A stretch of 64,000 bases of DNA from Lewinellaceae bacterium. Its GTDB lineage: Bacteria; Bacteroidota; Bacteroidia; Chitinophagales; Saprospiraceae. The translations under genes were made by a program, and so were the position numbers. Below the pieces are notes generated by a model, which was not told the DNA's origin, made no database searches, and saw nothing but the letters and a program-made list of their open reading frames with translations. Below, piece after piece: positions 8,702 through 19,236 of the stretch (the first letter of the stretch is position 1; each line of letters opens with the position of its first letter). Location: contig JADJUJ010000008.1 in the NCBI GenBank assembly GCA_016710765.1, positions 1 through 64,000 of the forward strand, given 5' to 3'.

Positions 8702-11700
8702 ATGTCACACAGGGTCTATTTTTTCTCGTCTCTCCTGTTGTTGCTCTTTGTCATAAATTGTCATCCAAAAACATCCCATCAACCCATAAGCACCATGGCC
8801 CAGCCTTTGTTACCGGCCGGCGATTACGACAGCGCCTGGAAAACTGTAGATAGCCTTGAACAGCAAGGGCTCTATAAATCGGCGTTGGAAACGGTAGAAA
8901 CCATTTATGCACTGGCCAAAAAAGACAAGAACGGCGCGCAAACCATCAAAGCCCTGCTTTTTCGGGGTAAATACACCACTATGTTGGAGGAAGACGGCTT
9001 TGTCAAGGCCGTAGGGCAATTTGAGTTGGAATTGAAGACAGCCTCTCAGCCCGAAAAATCTATTTTGCACAGCATGTTAGGCGAATTGTACGCCACTTAC
9101 CTCGACAACCAGCGGTACCAAATTCAGAACAGAACCCCTATCCCGGATGGAGAAGGTGGGGACATTCAAACCTGGTCAATAGAACAGATAGAACGCCAGG
9201 CACAGGCACACTACGCCGCCTCAATTATGCCAAGGACCTGCTGCTGACTACACCTGCTGAGTACGTCCGGGCCATTGCCAATGCTGGCGCCGGCGATACC
9301 ATTACGGCTCCTTTGCGGCCTACGCTGTACGATTTGCTCGCCAACCGGGCGCTGGAGTTTTATACCAACGAAAGAAACTACCTCAGCGAACCTGCTTACA
9401 AGTTTTACCTGGATCAAGCCTCGGCTTTTGCGCCCGCCCCGGCTTTTTGCAAGGCGGCATTTGCTACCAGCGACAGCAGTTCGCGCAAGTGGCAGGCCGT
9501 TCGGGTGTTCCAGGAAGTGCTCAATGCACATTTGCAGGATAAAGATCCCTCAGCAAGGATCAGTGCAGATTTGCAGCGCCTGCTTTTTGCACGCAACAAC
9601 AGCGTACTGCAAAACAAAGATGACGCATATGAAAGCGCCTTGCTCAGTTTGCACAAGGAATACTACGACCATGCTGCTGACCCGGAAATTGTACTCCAAC
9701 TCGCCAATTACTACCTGCAGAAGGCCGACACTGATCCGCTGGACAATACTTATCGGCGCCGTGCGGTAACCGAAATGGAAGATGCCGTGCAGCGACACCC
9801 GGGCACCTACGGCGCCCTGCGCTGCCAGCAGGCCATCAATAATATTCGCACCCCCAGTTTACAAATCGCTACGGAGCGTGCGGTGTTGCCCAACAAACCA
9901 CTACTGGCCGAAATACAATACAGAAATTTATCGCTGGCATGGGTGAAAATAGTGGCCCTGCCTTCCGATCCCGATTTTTTACAAAGCAAAGACTGGGACA
10001 AGCAACTGGATTACCTCAATACCCTTAAGCCCCTGGCCGAACGGCAATGGACGCTGCCAGATCCGGGTGATTTCAATCAACACAACACGGAAATCAAACT
10101 GGACGCTCTGCCTGCAGGCGCTTACGCGGTACTGGTGTCTGACAACAAAGCCTTCGATAAACTAAAAGGCTACGCCGGATTTACCACCTTTACCGCCAGT
10201 GAATTGGCTGCAGCAACGTCTTTTAGTCGCGATGGCTATGCGGTTTGGGCGGTACATCGATACAAAGGCTTGCCCATGCAAGGCGTAAAAGCGGATTTGT
10301 TCAAAAACGAATGGAGCCGCTCCCAGCGCCGGAGCGAGCGCAAGTTTATGGGTAGCGGCAGCAGCGACAAAGACGGTATGATTCAGGTTAATATCCCGGA
10401 TAATACCGCATGCTTTGTTCGCCTGAGCAAGGACGAAGATACCCTGTGGCTCGACGGGCAGGTTAACAATGGTCGCTACTACGAAGGCCGGACTACACGA
10501 AGTTTGCATTTCTTTACCGATCGCAGTTTGTACCGACCCGGCCAAACGGTGTATTTCAAAGCCGTGCTGCTGGAAAAAACACCTGATGGCATTCCTTCCA
10601 TCCTGAAAAATACACCCGTAAAAATTACTTTTTACGACGCCAATGGGCAGGCAAAACAGCCTTGACCTTCGTTCTAATGCGTTTGGCACCGTAAACGGCG
10701 CTTTCACGGCGCCTTCCGGCGGCTTAACGGGGCGCATGAGCCTTCGTGGCGACAACCTGGATGGGTCCGCATCCTTCAATGTGGAAGAATACAAACGCCC
10801 AAAATTTGAAACCACCTTTAAGCCGATGGAAGGCGCCTATCGCTTGAATGAAACCGTGACCGTGCGGGGCGAAGCGAAAAACTACGCCGGTAGTGTGGTA
10901 GATGGTGCGCAGCTGCGCTATAGGGTGGTGCGCCAGGCCCGCTTTCCTTACTGGGGTTGGTCGTACTTTAGGAAGCCCATGCCCTGGAGTTCCCAATCCA
11001 TGGAAATTACCAGCGGCGAAACCACTACCAAGGCTGATGGAAGTTTTGAAATCCAGTTCCAGGCCCTGCCCGATCGGGAAATTCCAGTCAAGGACCAACC
11101 TGTATTCGACTACACCATCTATGCTGATGTTACAGACATCAGCGGCGAAACCCGAAGTGGCGAACAAACGCTTTCGATTGGATACGTTGCACTGGAAGTC
11201 AACCTTGGAATGGAAAACGCCAATCACCTTTTTCTTATGCAAAATATTGGCCTGTCGACCACCAACCTGGCTGGTCAACCTCAGGTTGCCATGGGTGAGA
11301 TCAAGGTACAACGCCTGAAATCGCCAGATCAATTATATGCCCAGCGCTATTGGGAAAAACCCGATCAATGGTTGTTGAAGGAGTCTGAATTCAAACTGGA
11401 TTTTCCTGATTTTGCCTGGCAACAAGAAGATGAGCCGGATACCTGGGCAGCAGAAGGGAAAGCCCAAACCATCCCCTTCAACACAAAGGATCAGAAAACA
11501 GTAGATTTGTCGGGCACCTACATGCACTTTACTACCATTGATGTTGCGGAATCGGATCGCGGTGGCATCACTGTCCATGCCTTTGCTGTGTGGAAAAACA
11601 GGGTGTACCTGCGTTCTCCCAAGCAACTCAATGTGCCCTGGACGAATAAAGACCTCGACATCAAGTTCGAAACCTTCCGCGATAAAATGGAGCCGGGCCA

Positions 11701-14514
11701 GGCGGAGGAATGGCGCCTGCGCATCAGCGGGCCGCAAAAAGAACGGGTTGCGGCCGAAATGGTAGCCGCTATGTACGACGCTTCGCTGGACCAGTTTTTG
11801 CCGCACAGTTGGCAGCGTATTGCGTTCCCAAGTCATTATGCTCAAGTGCGCTGGCAATCCTCTGGGGTATTCGGCCAGTCATCGGCCAACATGTACAACG
11901 ATAAACCCTCGGGCTACGAGTACCTGCCGGATCGCGTTTTCCAAAGTTTGAATTGGTTCGATTTCCCCCTTTACGGCGGTCGGTATTTCGGTAATACGGC
12001 CATGTACAGGTCTAAGGCTATGCCCGATGAAGCGGTCATGATGATGGATGGCGCTCCGTCGCCTGCCCCTCAAATGGAAGAAATGGTGGTGGCTGCTGCC
12101 GACAGCATGGTCAGCGATGAGCCTGGCGCCCAAACGGAGGATACAGAAAATGAAAACGTGCAAAAACCGGCGGCTCCGCCTTCATCCATTCGCACCAACC
12201 TCAACGAAACAGTTTTCTTTTTCCCCGAATTGCAAACCGATGCAGATGGCAGCGTAGTGGTGAAGTTTAAGATGAATGAGGCCCTGACCCGCTGGAAGTT
12301 TTTGGCATTTGCGCACACCGCAGATTTGCAAAATGCATTGGCAGAAAAAGAGGTAGTTACCCAAAAAGACCTGATGGTGATGGTCAATGCACCGCGTTTT
12401 CTGCGGGCCGGTGATGTGATGGAATTTGCTGCTAAAGTCAGTAACCTGACCGATGCGCCGCTTAGCGGAACCGCAACCTTGTCCTTACTCGATGCCGTAA
12501 CCCTGCAACCGCTGGAAACCCAGTTTTCGCTGAACAATGCCGACCGGGTTCTGCAATTTACAGCGCCTGCGCTGCAGTCGGCGCCTTTGCGCTGGACCAT
12601 CCGCGTCCCGGAGGATTTTAGTGGCGCCATAACCTGGCAGGTGTTTGCCGATACGAAATCGGTACGCGATGGCGAGGAAAGCACCATACCAGTAGTCACG
12701 AACCGGATGTTGGTGACCGAGTCGATGCCCATCACCGTGCGGGGCAACCAAACCAAGACTTTTGTTTTTGAAGACATTAAAAAGCAAAACAGCAGTACCC
12801 TGGTTTCTCATCGCTATACCCTGGAATTTACCAGCAACCCGGCCTGGTACGTGGTGCAGTCGTTGCCCTACCTGATGGAATACCCACATGAATGCAGCGA
12901 GCAGATTTTCAGTCGCTTCTACGCGAATACGCTGGCCAGCAGTGTGACGCAAAAAATGCCCAACATCCGCAAAGTGTACGACCGCTGGAAAGGAACAGAT
13001 GCCATGAAGAGCAACCTTTCCAAAAACCAGGATCTCAAATATGCCCTGCTAGAAGAAACACCCTGGGTATTTGATGCCCAAAGTGAGGAATTGCAGCGGC
13101 AAAACATCGCCTTGCTCTTTGATCTCAACAGAATGGCGGATGAACGGGAGCGAGCCCTCTCTGCCCTGAGCGAACGGCAAAACAGCAGCGGTGGCTGGTC
13201 TTGGTTCCCGGGCGGGCCCGACCAGACCGGTACATCACTCAATACATTCTTTCGGGACTTGGTCATTTGGACAAACTCGGCGCCCTGCCGGCGCAGAGCG
13301 ACCCTCGTATTGGCAATATGATTGGCAATGCCATGGACTATTGCAGCGGGGAAGTTGACAAGCAATACCGCGAACTGGAACGCAGGGTACGGAAAGAGGA
13401 AGCCAAATGGGAGGACGACCATTTGGATGGCATGATCATCCAATTCCTATATGCCCGTTCTTTTTCAAGATCGATAAGCCCGATAAAGTGACCGGATACT
13501 ACCTGGGTCAGGCAGAAAAATACTGGCTGGGGAAAGGCTTGTACCAGGAAGGTATGCTTGCGCTTGCCCTGCACCGTTTCGGAAGGGAGGATGCCGCCAT
13601 GAAAATTGTAAACAGCCTTCGGGAGCGCGCCCTGGTGAAAGAAGAACTCGGTATGTACTGGCCCTTCGACTGGGGTTTTTACTGGTACCAGTTGCCCATC
13701 GAAACACAATCGCTGATGGTGGAAGTGTTTGATGAGGTGGCCAATGATAAAACGGCGGTGGAAAACCTGCGCATCTGGCTGTTGAAAAACAAACAAACCA
13801 ACCGCTGGGAAAGCACCAAAGCAACCGCCGAGGCCGCATACGCTTTACTGTTGCATGGGGATAACTGGCTCAACAATACCCAAACAGTGGCGGTAACCCT
13901 GGGTAACCAGGCCATTACGCCAAAAGAAGTTGAGCCAGGAACGGGTTATTTCAAACAACAATGGAGTGGTTCGGAAATTAAAAAATCCTGGAGCGAAATC
14001 AAGGTAGAAAATCCCAACAGCAACATAGTTTGGGGGGGCAGCGTACTGGCAGTATTTTGAGGACCTGGATAAAATTACCAGTTTTAAGAAAACGCCACTG
14101 ACCGTTGTGAAAACCCTGTACCGGGAAGAAAACAGTGCCACAGGACCCAAACTGGTGCCGCTTCAATCGGGCGATGGCTTGCATGTAGGCGACAAACTGA
14201 AAGTGCGCATCGAAATTCGAGTGGATCGCGCCATGGAATTCGTGCACCTGAAAGATATGCGGGCAGCCGGCTTCGAGCCTGTTAATGTGCTGAGTGGCTA
14301 CCGCTATCAGGGCGGGTTGGGCTATTACGAAAGTACGCGTGACCTGGCTACGCATTTCTTCATCGACTATCTGCCGCGGGGAACCTTTGTGCTGGAATAC
14401 CCCTTGGTGGTCAGCCACAGCGGCGACATGTCGAATGGCATCACTACGCTCCAATGTATGTACGCTCCGGAGTTTACGAGCCATTCGCAGGGGATACGGG
14501 TGAAAGTGGATTGA
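8702..14514 (+). CDS. Alpha-2-macroglobulin family lipoprotein (frameshifted)
   Basis: Very large surface or periplasmic protease-trap protein, about 1,935 residues. The signal 'SSLLLLLFVINC' gives a lipobox Cys near residue 20. Features in order: an alpha-helical region to about residue 380; the macroglobulin MG2-type strand 'DRSLYRPGQTVYFKAVLLEK' near residue 610; the A2M domain 'ETVFFFPELQTDADGSVV' and 'MNEALTRWKFLAFAHT' near residue 1170; and the thioester motif CSEQ in 'EYPHECSEQIFSRFYAN' near residue 1397. The thioester is intact, so covalent trapping of attacking proteases is plausible. Later comes the alpha-alpha barrel with 'GGWSWFPGGPDQ' and a C-terminal receptor-like domain. The frame breaks near 9220, 10660, 13230, 13480 and 14035 (the last in a G7 run). 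Many bacterial homologues sit beside penicillin-binding protein 1C; that partner is absent here. Confidence 0.88.
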
Positions 14515-14658
14515 TTGGGTTGCTGAAGCTTGCCTCGTGGGCGCAATAGGGTTGGGGAACAACCTAAAATGCACCCATGAGGTAAGCCATCTCAGCCATT
14601 TTTGGAATTCACGTAGCATGGGAAATGCTTACCTTCGTGCCAAATAAAGCACCCTCGT

Positions 14659-17600
14659 ATGAAGTTTTTCCTTTTTTCAACTTGTTTACTCAGCACCTTA
14701 CTGTTCAGTCAATGTCAATCGGGCACGAAAGCCGATACTTCCTATGGGCTTGATCGTGTTCCAATATTTAAAACCCTGCCCTCCAGCCAAACAGGGATCG
14801 ATTTTACCAACCGTGTAGACGAGAGTTTCCAACTGTCGGTCATCAACTTTGCTTACCTCTACAATGGCGGTGGGGTAGGTGTGCTCGACATCAACCAGGA
14901 TGGGCTACAGGATCTTTTCTTTTCCTCCACGACCGGCGAATGCAAACTCTACCTCAACAAGGGCGGCCTGAAATTCGAAGACATCACGGCGAAGGCGGGT
15001 GTTGCTGCGTCGGAAGGCATTAAAACAGGCGTTTGTATCGCAGATGTAAACAACGATGGCTGGCAGGATATTTACCTGAGCCGTACCGGGATTAAAGCAT
15101 CGGAGGAGCGGCGAAACCTCTTGTTCATCAACAACCACGACAATACCTTTGCCGAATCGGCCAAAGCCTATGGGCTGAACGATATATCTGCCTGTTCGCA
15201 GGCCAATTTTTTCGATTACGACAACGACGGCGACCTCGACGTATACGTGCTGGTTTATCCGGAAGATTTTAAAACCGTCAACAGTGTTTTTGCCAAAGAT
15301 ATGGGCAATGGAAAGGTGCAACGCTTTAACGAACCTGATGGGCCTTATTCCTCTGACCGGTTGTACCGAAACAATGGGAATGGTACCTTTTCCGATGTCA
15401 GCCAGATTGCCGGAATCTGGAACCGGAGCTTTGGCTTGAGCGTGAATGCGTCCGATGTGAATGGCGATGGTTTTACCGACCTGTATATTGGAAACGATTA
15501 TATTGAACCGGATGCGTTTTACCTCAACACCGGCAATGGATCATTTCTGGAACAAAACCTGAGCCGTTTTCGCCATACCTCTGAAAATACCATGGGCTCG
15601 GATTTGGTGGATTTGAACAACGACGGCTTGCTGGATGTAATGGCCATCGACATGCTGGCCGAAAACTACATCCTGCAAAAAGAAAGGCTAACTTCCCGCA
15701 CCATTGAGCGCAGCGCTACTCTTACAAAATACGGTTACGGCCGCCAACAGGAACGCAACGTGCTCAACCTCAACAACGGCAACGGAAGTTTCAGTGATGT
15801 CGGTTGTATGGCCGGGGTTTTTCAGACCGACTGGGCGCGGGCCGTGCTGAACCAGGACCTGGACAACGATGGCTGGAAAGACATGTTCATAACCAATGGT
15901 TACCGCCGGGACATCACCAATGCCGATTACATGATGTACACCTCAGACTCCATTAATAAACTTCCGGGAGGTTTGAGCACCAAGAATTTTAAAACCATTT
16001 ACGATTTTCTGGATCTGATTCCCGAACACCCTTTGCAAAATTACTGCTACCGCAACAAGGGCGATCTGACCTATGAGGACGTATCAACCAATTGGGGCTT
16101 TGTGCAAAAAACCTTTTCCAATGGCGGTGTTTGGGCCGATCTGGACAACGACGGCGACCTGGATTTGGTGATCAACAACATTGAACGGGAAGCGCTGGTG
16201 TACCAAAATACTGCTGCTGATCGAAAATCGCGCAACTGGCTGCAAATCAAATTGGAAGGTTCGGCGGGTAATTTATTTGCCATCGGCGCGAAGGCGCGGG
16301 TAACCATCGGGAATCAGATACAGTACCAGGAACTTAATCCGGTCCGCGGCTTTTTGTCGAGTATGGAAACTTTATTGCATTTTGGCATAGGCAAAGCGGA
16401 TAAGGTTGATAAAATAGAAATTGAGTTTCCAGGCAAAAAACTGCTTGTGCTCACCGATATATCACCCAACCAACGCCTTACTTTAAAAGCATCGGATGCC
16501 AAACCCGGCCGATTACCAGCCTTGCCGATGCAGGCCAGTCAATTAAAAGAAGTAACCGGAAGTCTGGGGCTGAATTTTCAGCACGTAGAAAACGATTTTC
16601 CCGACTTTAACAATGAGCGGCTGATTCCCTGGAAAATGTCGACGCCCGGGGCTCGCATCGCCGTTGGCGATGTCAATAAAGATGGCCGCAGCGATTTTTA
16701 CATTGGCAATGGCAGCGGACAATCTGGGGCCCTGTTCGTACAGACAGCAGCCGGCAGTTTCTCCCGCAATTCACAGGCTACCTGGGATGCAGAACAAGGC
16801 TTCGAAGATACCGGCGCCGTTTTTTTGGATGCTGACAGTGATGGCGACCTCGATCTTTTTGTCGCCAGTGGCGGTAGTGAACAGCCCGCTGGCAACACCT
16901 TTTACATGCCCCGGCTCTATTTGAACGATGGCAGCGGCAATTTTAAGCGCAGTGGCGATGCCGTTCCGGGTATTTTCGACAGTAGCGCGGCGGTTTCAGT
17001 GCAAGATTACGACAACGACGGCGACCCCGACATCTTCCTGGGCGGCTGGTGTATGCCAGGGGCTTATCCATTGAAGCCAGGCAGTCATATTTTGCAAAAT
17101 AATGGTGGCAAGTTTACCGATGTTACGGCCACCGTATCACCAGATTTTGGAGGTTACGGCATGGTGCGTGACATGGTATGGACAGATCTGGATGGCGACC
17201 ACCGGAACGAACTGGTGGTGGTAGGCGAGTGGGCGCCGGTTAGCGTTTACAAAGTCAATGGCGCCATTTTGGAAAACAAGACGGCTGATTTCGGATTGCT
17301 TGGAACGGAAGGATTCTGGCGCAGTGTTACCAGTGCAGATGTTGATGGGGATGGCGATCAGGATTTGATCTGCGGCAACCTGGGATTCAATACCCGTTTG
17401 CATGCTACCGCCACCGAACCGCTGGAAATGTTCGCATACGATTTTGACGGCAATGGCAGCATCGACCCCCTTATGACCATATATTTTCAGGGGAAACGCT
17501 ACCCGCTGGCCACCCGCGACCAGATGGTGAAACAAATACCCCGAATGAAGAAGAAATTTGTCCGCTACACCACCTATGCCCGTACGCCGATCGAAGGTGT

Positions 17601-18033
17601 ATTGACCCAATCGGAAATGGATGGCGCACTGCATCTGCAGTGCCACATGTTGGCTTCCACGCTCTTTGTCAACAATGGTGGAAAATTCACGCCCCAAGTT
17701 TTGCCCAACGAAGTACAAATCGCACCTGCCTATGGTTTTGTGTCGGCAGATCTCAACGGAGACGCGCTACCCGATTTTATAAGTGTAGGCAACGACATGG
17801 GTCAGCAAGTGGAAACGGGTCCACTGGATGCCGGCAATGGAAGGGTGCTGCTCAATCAAAAAGGCAGCTTCAGGGCTTTGCCACCGGTAGCGTCGGGGCT
17901 TTATGCCGACCAGGAAGCGCGAAGCGCTGCGATGATTCAGGCGGGTAGCAAACGAATATTGTTGGTCAGCAATTCAGGCGGGCCGTTGCAAGTGTTTGAA
18001 ATCAAAAGTGTTGCTGGGAAATTGATCCAGTAA
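14659..18033 (+). CDS. FG-GAP/VCBS repeat lipoprotein with ASPIC/UnbV domain
   Basis: 1,124 residues, continuous. The signal 'LLSTLLFSQC' gives a lipobox Cys near residue 19. At least a dozen Ca-binding FG-GAP/VCBS loops of the form D-x-[ND]-x-DG-x-x-D occur, for example DINQDGLQD, DVNNDGWQD, DYDNDGDLD, DLDNDGDLD, DADSDGDLD and DVDGDGDQD, which build beta-propellers. Between the two propeller halves is an ASPIC/UnbV-type segment 'IGAKARVTIGNQIQYQELNP' followed by RGFLSS near residues 540-565. Such proteins are abundant in Bacteroidota and are anchored in the outer membrane facing outside. No substrate is known; binding of polysaccharide or protein partners is inferred from the propeller architecture. 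It stands alone between the macroglobulin gene and a small conserved gene. Confidence 0.88.
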   Translation: MKFFLFSTCLLSTLLFSQCQSGTKADTSYGLDRVPIFKTLPSSQTGIDFTNRVDESFQLSVINFAYLYNGGGVGVLDINQDGLQDLFFSSTTGECKLYLNKGGLKFEDITAKAGVAASEGIKTGVCIADVNNDGWQDIYLSRTGIKASEERRNLLFINNHDNTFAESAKAYGLNDISACSQANFFDYDNDGDLDVYVLVYPEDFKTVNSVFAKDMGNGKVQRFNEPDGPYSSDRLYRNNGNGTFSDVSQIAGIWNRSFGLSVNASDVNGDGFTDLYIGNDYIEPDAFYLNTGNGSFLEQNLSRFRHTSENTMGSDLVDLNNDGLLDVMAIDMLAENYILQKERLTSRTIERSATLTKYGYGRQQERNVLNLNNGNGSFSDVGCMAGVFQTDWARAVLNQDLDNDGWKDMFITNGYRRDITNADYMMYTSDSINKLPGGLSTKNFKTIYDFLDLIPEHPLQNYCYRNKGDLTYEDVSTNWGFVQKTFSNGGVWADLDNDGDLDLVINNIEREALVYQNTAADRKSRNWLQIKLEGSAGNLFAIGAKARVTIGNQIQYQELNPVRGFLSSMETLLHFGIGKADKVDKIEIEFPGKKLLVLTDISPNQRLTLKASDAKPGRLPALPMQASQLKEVTGSLGLNFQHVENDFPDFNNERLIPWKMSTPGARIAVGDVNKDGRSDFYIGNGSGQSGALFVQTAAGSFSRNSQATWDAEQGFEDTGAVFLDADSDGDLDLFVASGGSEQPAGNTFYMPRLYLNDGSGNFKRSGDAVPGIFDSSAAVSVQDYDNDGDPDIFLGGWCMPGAYPLKPGSHILQNNGGKFTDVTATVSPDFGGYGMVRDMVWTDLDGDHRNELVVVGEWAPVSVYKVNGAILENKTADFGLLGTEGFWRSVTSADVDGDGDQDLICGNLGFNTRLHATATEPLEMFAYDFDGNGSIDPLMTIYFQGKRYPLATRDQMVKQIPRMKKKFVRYTTYARTPIEGVLTQSEMDGALHLQCHMLASTLFVNNGGKFTPQVLPNEVQIAPAYGFVSADLNGDALPDFISVGNDMGQQVETGPLDAGNGRVLLNQKGSFRALPPVASGLYADQEARSAAMIQAGSKRILLVSNSGGPLQVFEIKSVAGKLIQ

Positions 18034-18078
18034 GGAAGTTTAGCAAGCGGAATCCACCCTGATATCAATACAATCGTT

Positions 18079-18480
18079 ATGGAAAAAGGTACCAAAGACA
18101 ATCCCTGGAAGCTCATGACTCCGCCGCAAACCTCTTCGTACGAAATGTACAAGGATGAAAAAGACGGCACAGCAGTTATCGTTTGTGTCGTGGGTAAAAC
18201 CACGTTGTTGTACGATTACCGTTGCATTGCCGATTTACATGCCATGCTCAAAGCACATGGAGACTGGATGGAACTGGGTAGTGCCGACGAACAGAAGCCG
18301 GCCAAGGAAGGCACCGTGGAAGCCTGGGGGCGCTCAGCAAGCAACCCTGTTGGTGGATGGTATGGGCTGAAAAAAGGGTTGAGGGGAAGGTTTGGTATGT
18401 ATATGCCGCCACTGATGGAGGAACTTGGGTTGGCAGAAGTTACCCACGACGCACGGGGAAATAAAATGCGCGCTGTGTAA
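18079..18480 (+). CDS. Conserved small protein, about 133 residues, function unknown
   Basis: Starts MEKGTKDNPWKLMTPPQTSS and ends THDARGNKMRAV. It has no signal peptide or membrane segment and looks cytosolic. The segments 'AIVCVVGKTTLLYDYRCIAD'-like (here AVIVCVVGKTTLLYDYR), 'LHAMLKAHGDWMELGSADEQ' and 'NPVGGWYGLKKGLRGRFGMY' are ones I associate with a widespread single-domain family (I believe DUF6855, not certain). Two Cys and several Trp/Gly-rich turns are present, but no recognisable catalytic motif. It starts 45 nt after the FG-GAP gene and may share its transcript. Confidence 0.65.
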   Translation: MEKGTKDNPWKLMTPPQTSSYEMYKDEKDGTAVIVCVVGKTTLLYDYRCIADLHAMLKAHGDWMELGSADEQKPAKEGTVEAWGRSASNPVGGWYGLKKGLRGRFGMYMPPLMEELGLAEVTHDARGNKMRAV

Positions 18481-18549
18481 TAAAACCCTAAAAAACAGTA
18501 TTTTATAAAAATAGTTGGGTGAAAGTTTTCACATCCCGTTAAATGTATT

Positions 18550-18557
18550 TACCTTTG
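18550..18557 (+). promoter_or_regulatory. Candidate -7 promoter box of cold-shock gene
   Basis: TACCTTTG matches TAnnTTTG, 28 nt before the ATG at 18586. The region is AT-rich and isolated from the upstream gene. The -33 element is not clear. Confidence 0.5.
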
Positions 18558-18585
18558 TGGTTTATTATCATTTTAACTTATTACA

Positions 18586-18777
18586 ATGAACAAAGGTACC
18601 GTTAAATTCTTCAATGAATCCAAAGGATTCGGATTCATCACTGAGGAAGGCTCAAACAAAGAGTATTTTGTACACATCTCCGGCTTGATCGACGAAATTC
18701 GTGAAGGCGATGCTGTAGAATTTGACTTACAAGAAGGAAAAAAAGGACTTAATGCTGTAAACGTGAAAATCGTTTAA
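18586..18777 (+). CDS. Cold-shock domain protein (CspA family)
   Basis: 63-residue single cold-shock domain, an OB-fold RNA chaperone that melts secondary structure in mRNA. The RNP1 motif KGFGFI (residues 14-19) and RNP2-like motif YFVHIS (residues 27-32) are both intact, with the start MNKGTVKFFNESKGFGFI usual for the family. It has its own candidate promoter and its own terminator, so it is monocistronic. The short AT-rich leader could itself be thermosensitive, as in other csp genes, but no specific structure was identified. Confidence 0.95.
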   Translation: MNKGTVKFFNESKGFGFITEEGSNKEYFVHISGLIDEIREGDAVEFDLQEGKKGLNAVNVKIV

Positions 18778-18804
18778 GGTATACGTTAAACTTTTTGTTT
18801 TGGG

Positions 18805-18834
18805 AAAGCCTGTCAGTTTTGACAGGCTTTTCTT
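18805..18834 (+). terminator. Rho-independent terminator of csp gene
   Basis: Perfect 11-bp stem AAAGCCTGTCA (18805-18815) with TGACAGGCTTT (18820-18830), 4-nt loop, then a T-rich tail. It lies between convergent genes and could serve both. Confidence 0.92.
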
Positions 18835-18862
18835 GTTTTAGGACGCTTGAGGAGGCGAATAA

Positions 18863-19231
18863 CTACCTGAACTTGCCCTTCCATATCTCAGCGATTGAAA
18901 ATGCCCTGAACTTGGCCTCATCGGCTTTAGGGCCGCTGAACAGATCATCAACAGCGGATTGGAAAAGAAGCAACCAGCGCTCAAAATGTTCGGGTAACAG
19001 GGGGACTTTTTGGTGTACTTCGTAATGCTTCTCAATTGGGTTGCCCTGGAAGGGCGCGGCGCCCAGCAGGATAAATTCCCAGAAAGCATACATTTTAGGC
19101 AAGTGCTCCGGCCAGTTGACGGGTACCGCTTCGTTGAAAATGAAACCGATCAAATCATCTTGCCGTACTTTATCATAAAAATGGTCAACCAGTTTTTTAA
19201 CATGGTCGGGTTCGCTGATGTCGTGCAACAT
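18863..19231 (-). CDS. Group III truncated haemoglobin
   Basis: 122-residue 2-on-2 globin. It starts MLHDISEPDHVKKLVDHFYD and contains 'KVRQDDLIGFIFNEA', 'WPEHLPKMYAFWEFILLG', 'YEVHQKVPLLPEHFERWLLL' and a C-terminal helix 'KADEAKFRAFSIAEIWKGKF'. The pattern 'VDHFYDKVR.DDLIGFIF' and 'HFERWL' with an upstream Trp-Pro-x-His-Leu matches group III globins (as in Campylobacter Ctb), which bind oxygen and NO and are thought to act in redox or NO handling. The His in HFERWL region is the expected proximal haem ligand. It starts 5 nt after the stop of the secreted endonuclease/phosphatase gene, so the two are probably cotranscribed, although the functional link is unclear. Confidence 0.88.
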   Translation of the reverse strand: MLHDISEPDHVKKLVDHFYDKVRQDDLIGFIFNEAVPVNWPEHLPKMYAFWEFILLGAAPFQGNPIEKHYEVHQKVPLLPEHFERWLLLFQSAVDDLFSGPKADEAKFRAFSIAEIWKGKFR

Positions 19232-19236
19232 GTCGG

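Noticed and set aside
10162..11332. Minus-strand open frames of about 200 codons each
   Set aside because: Antisense to the alpha-2-macroglobulin gene; codon pattern follows the sense gene.
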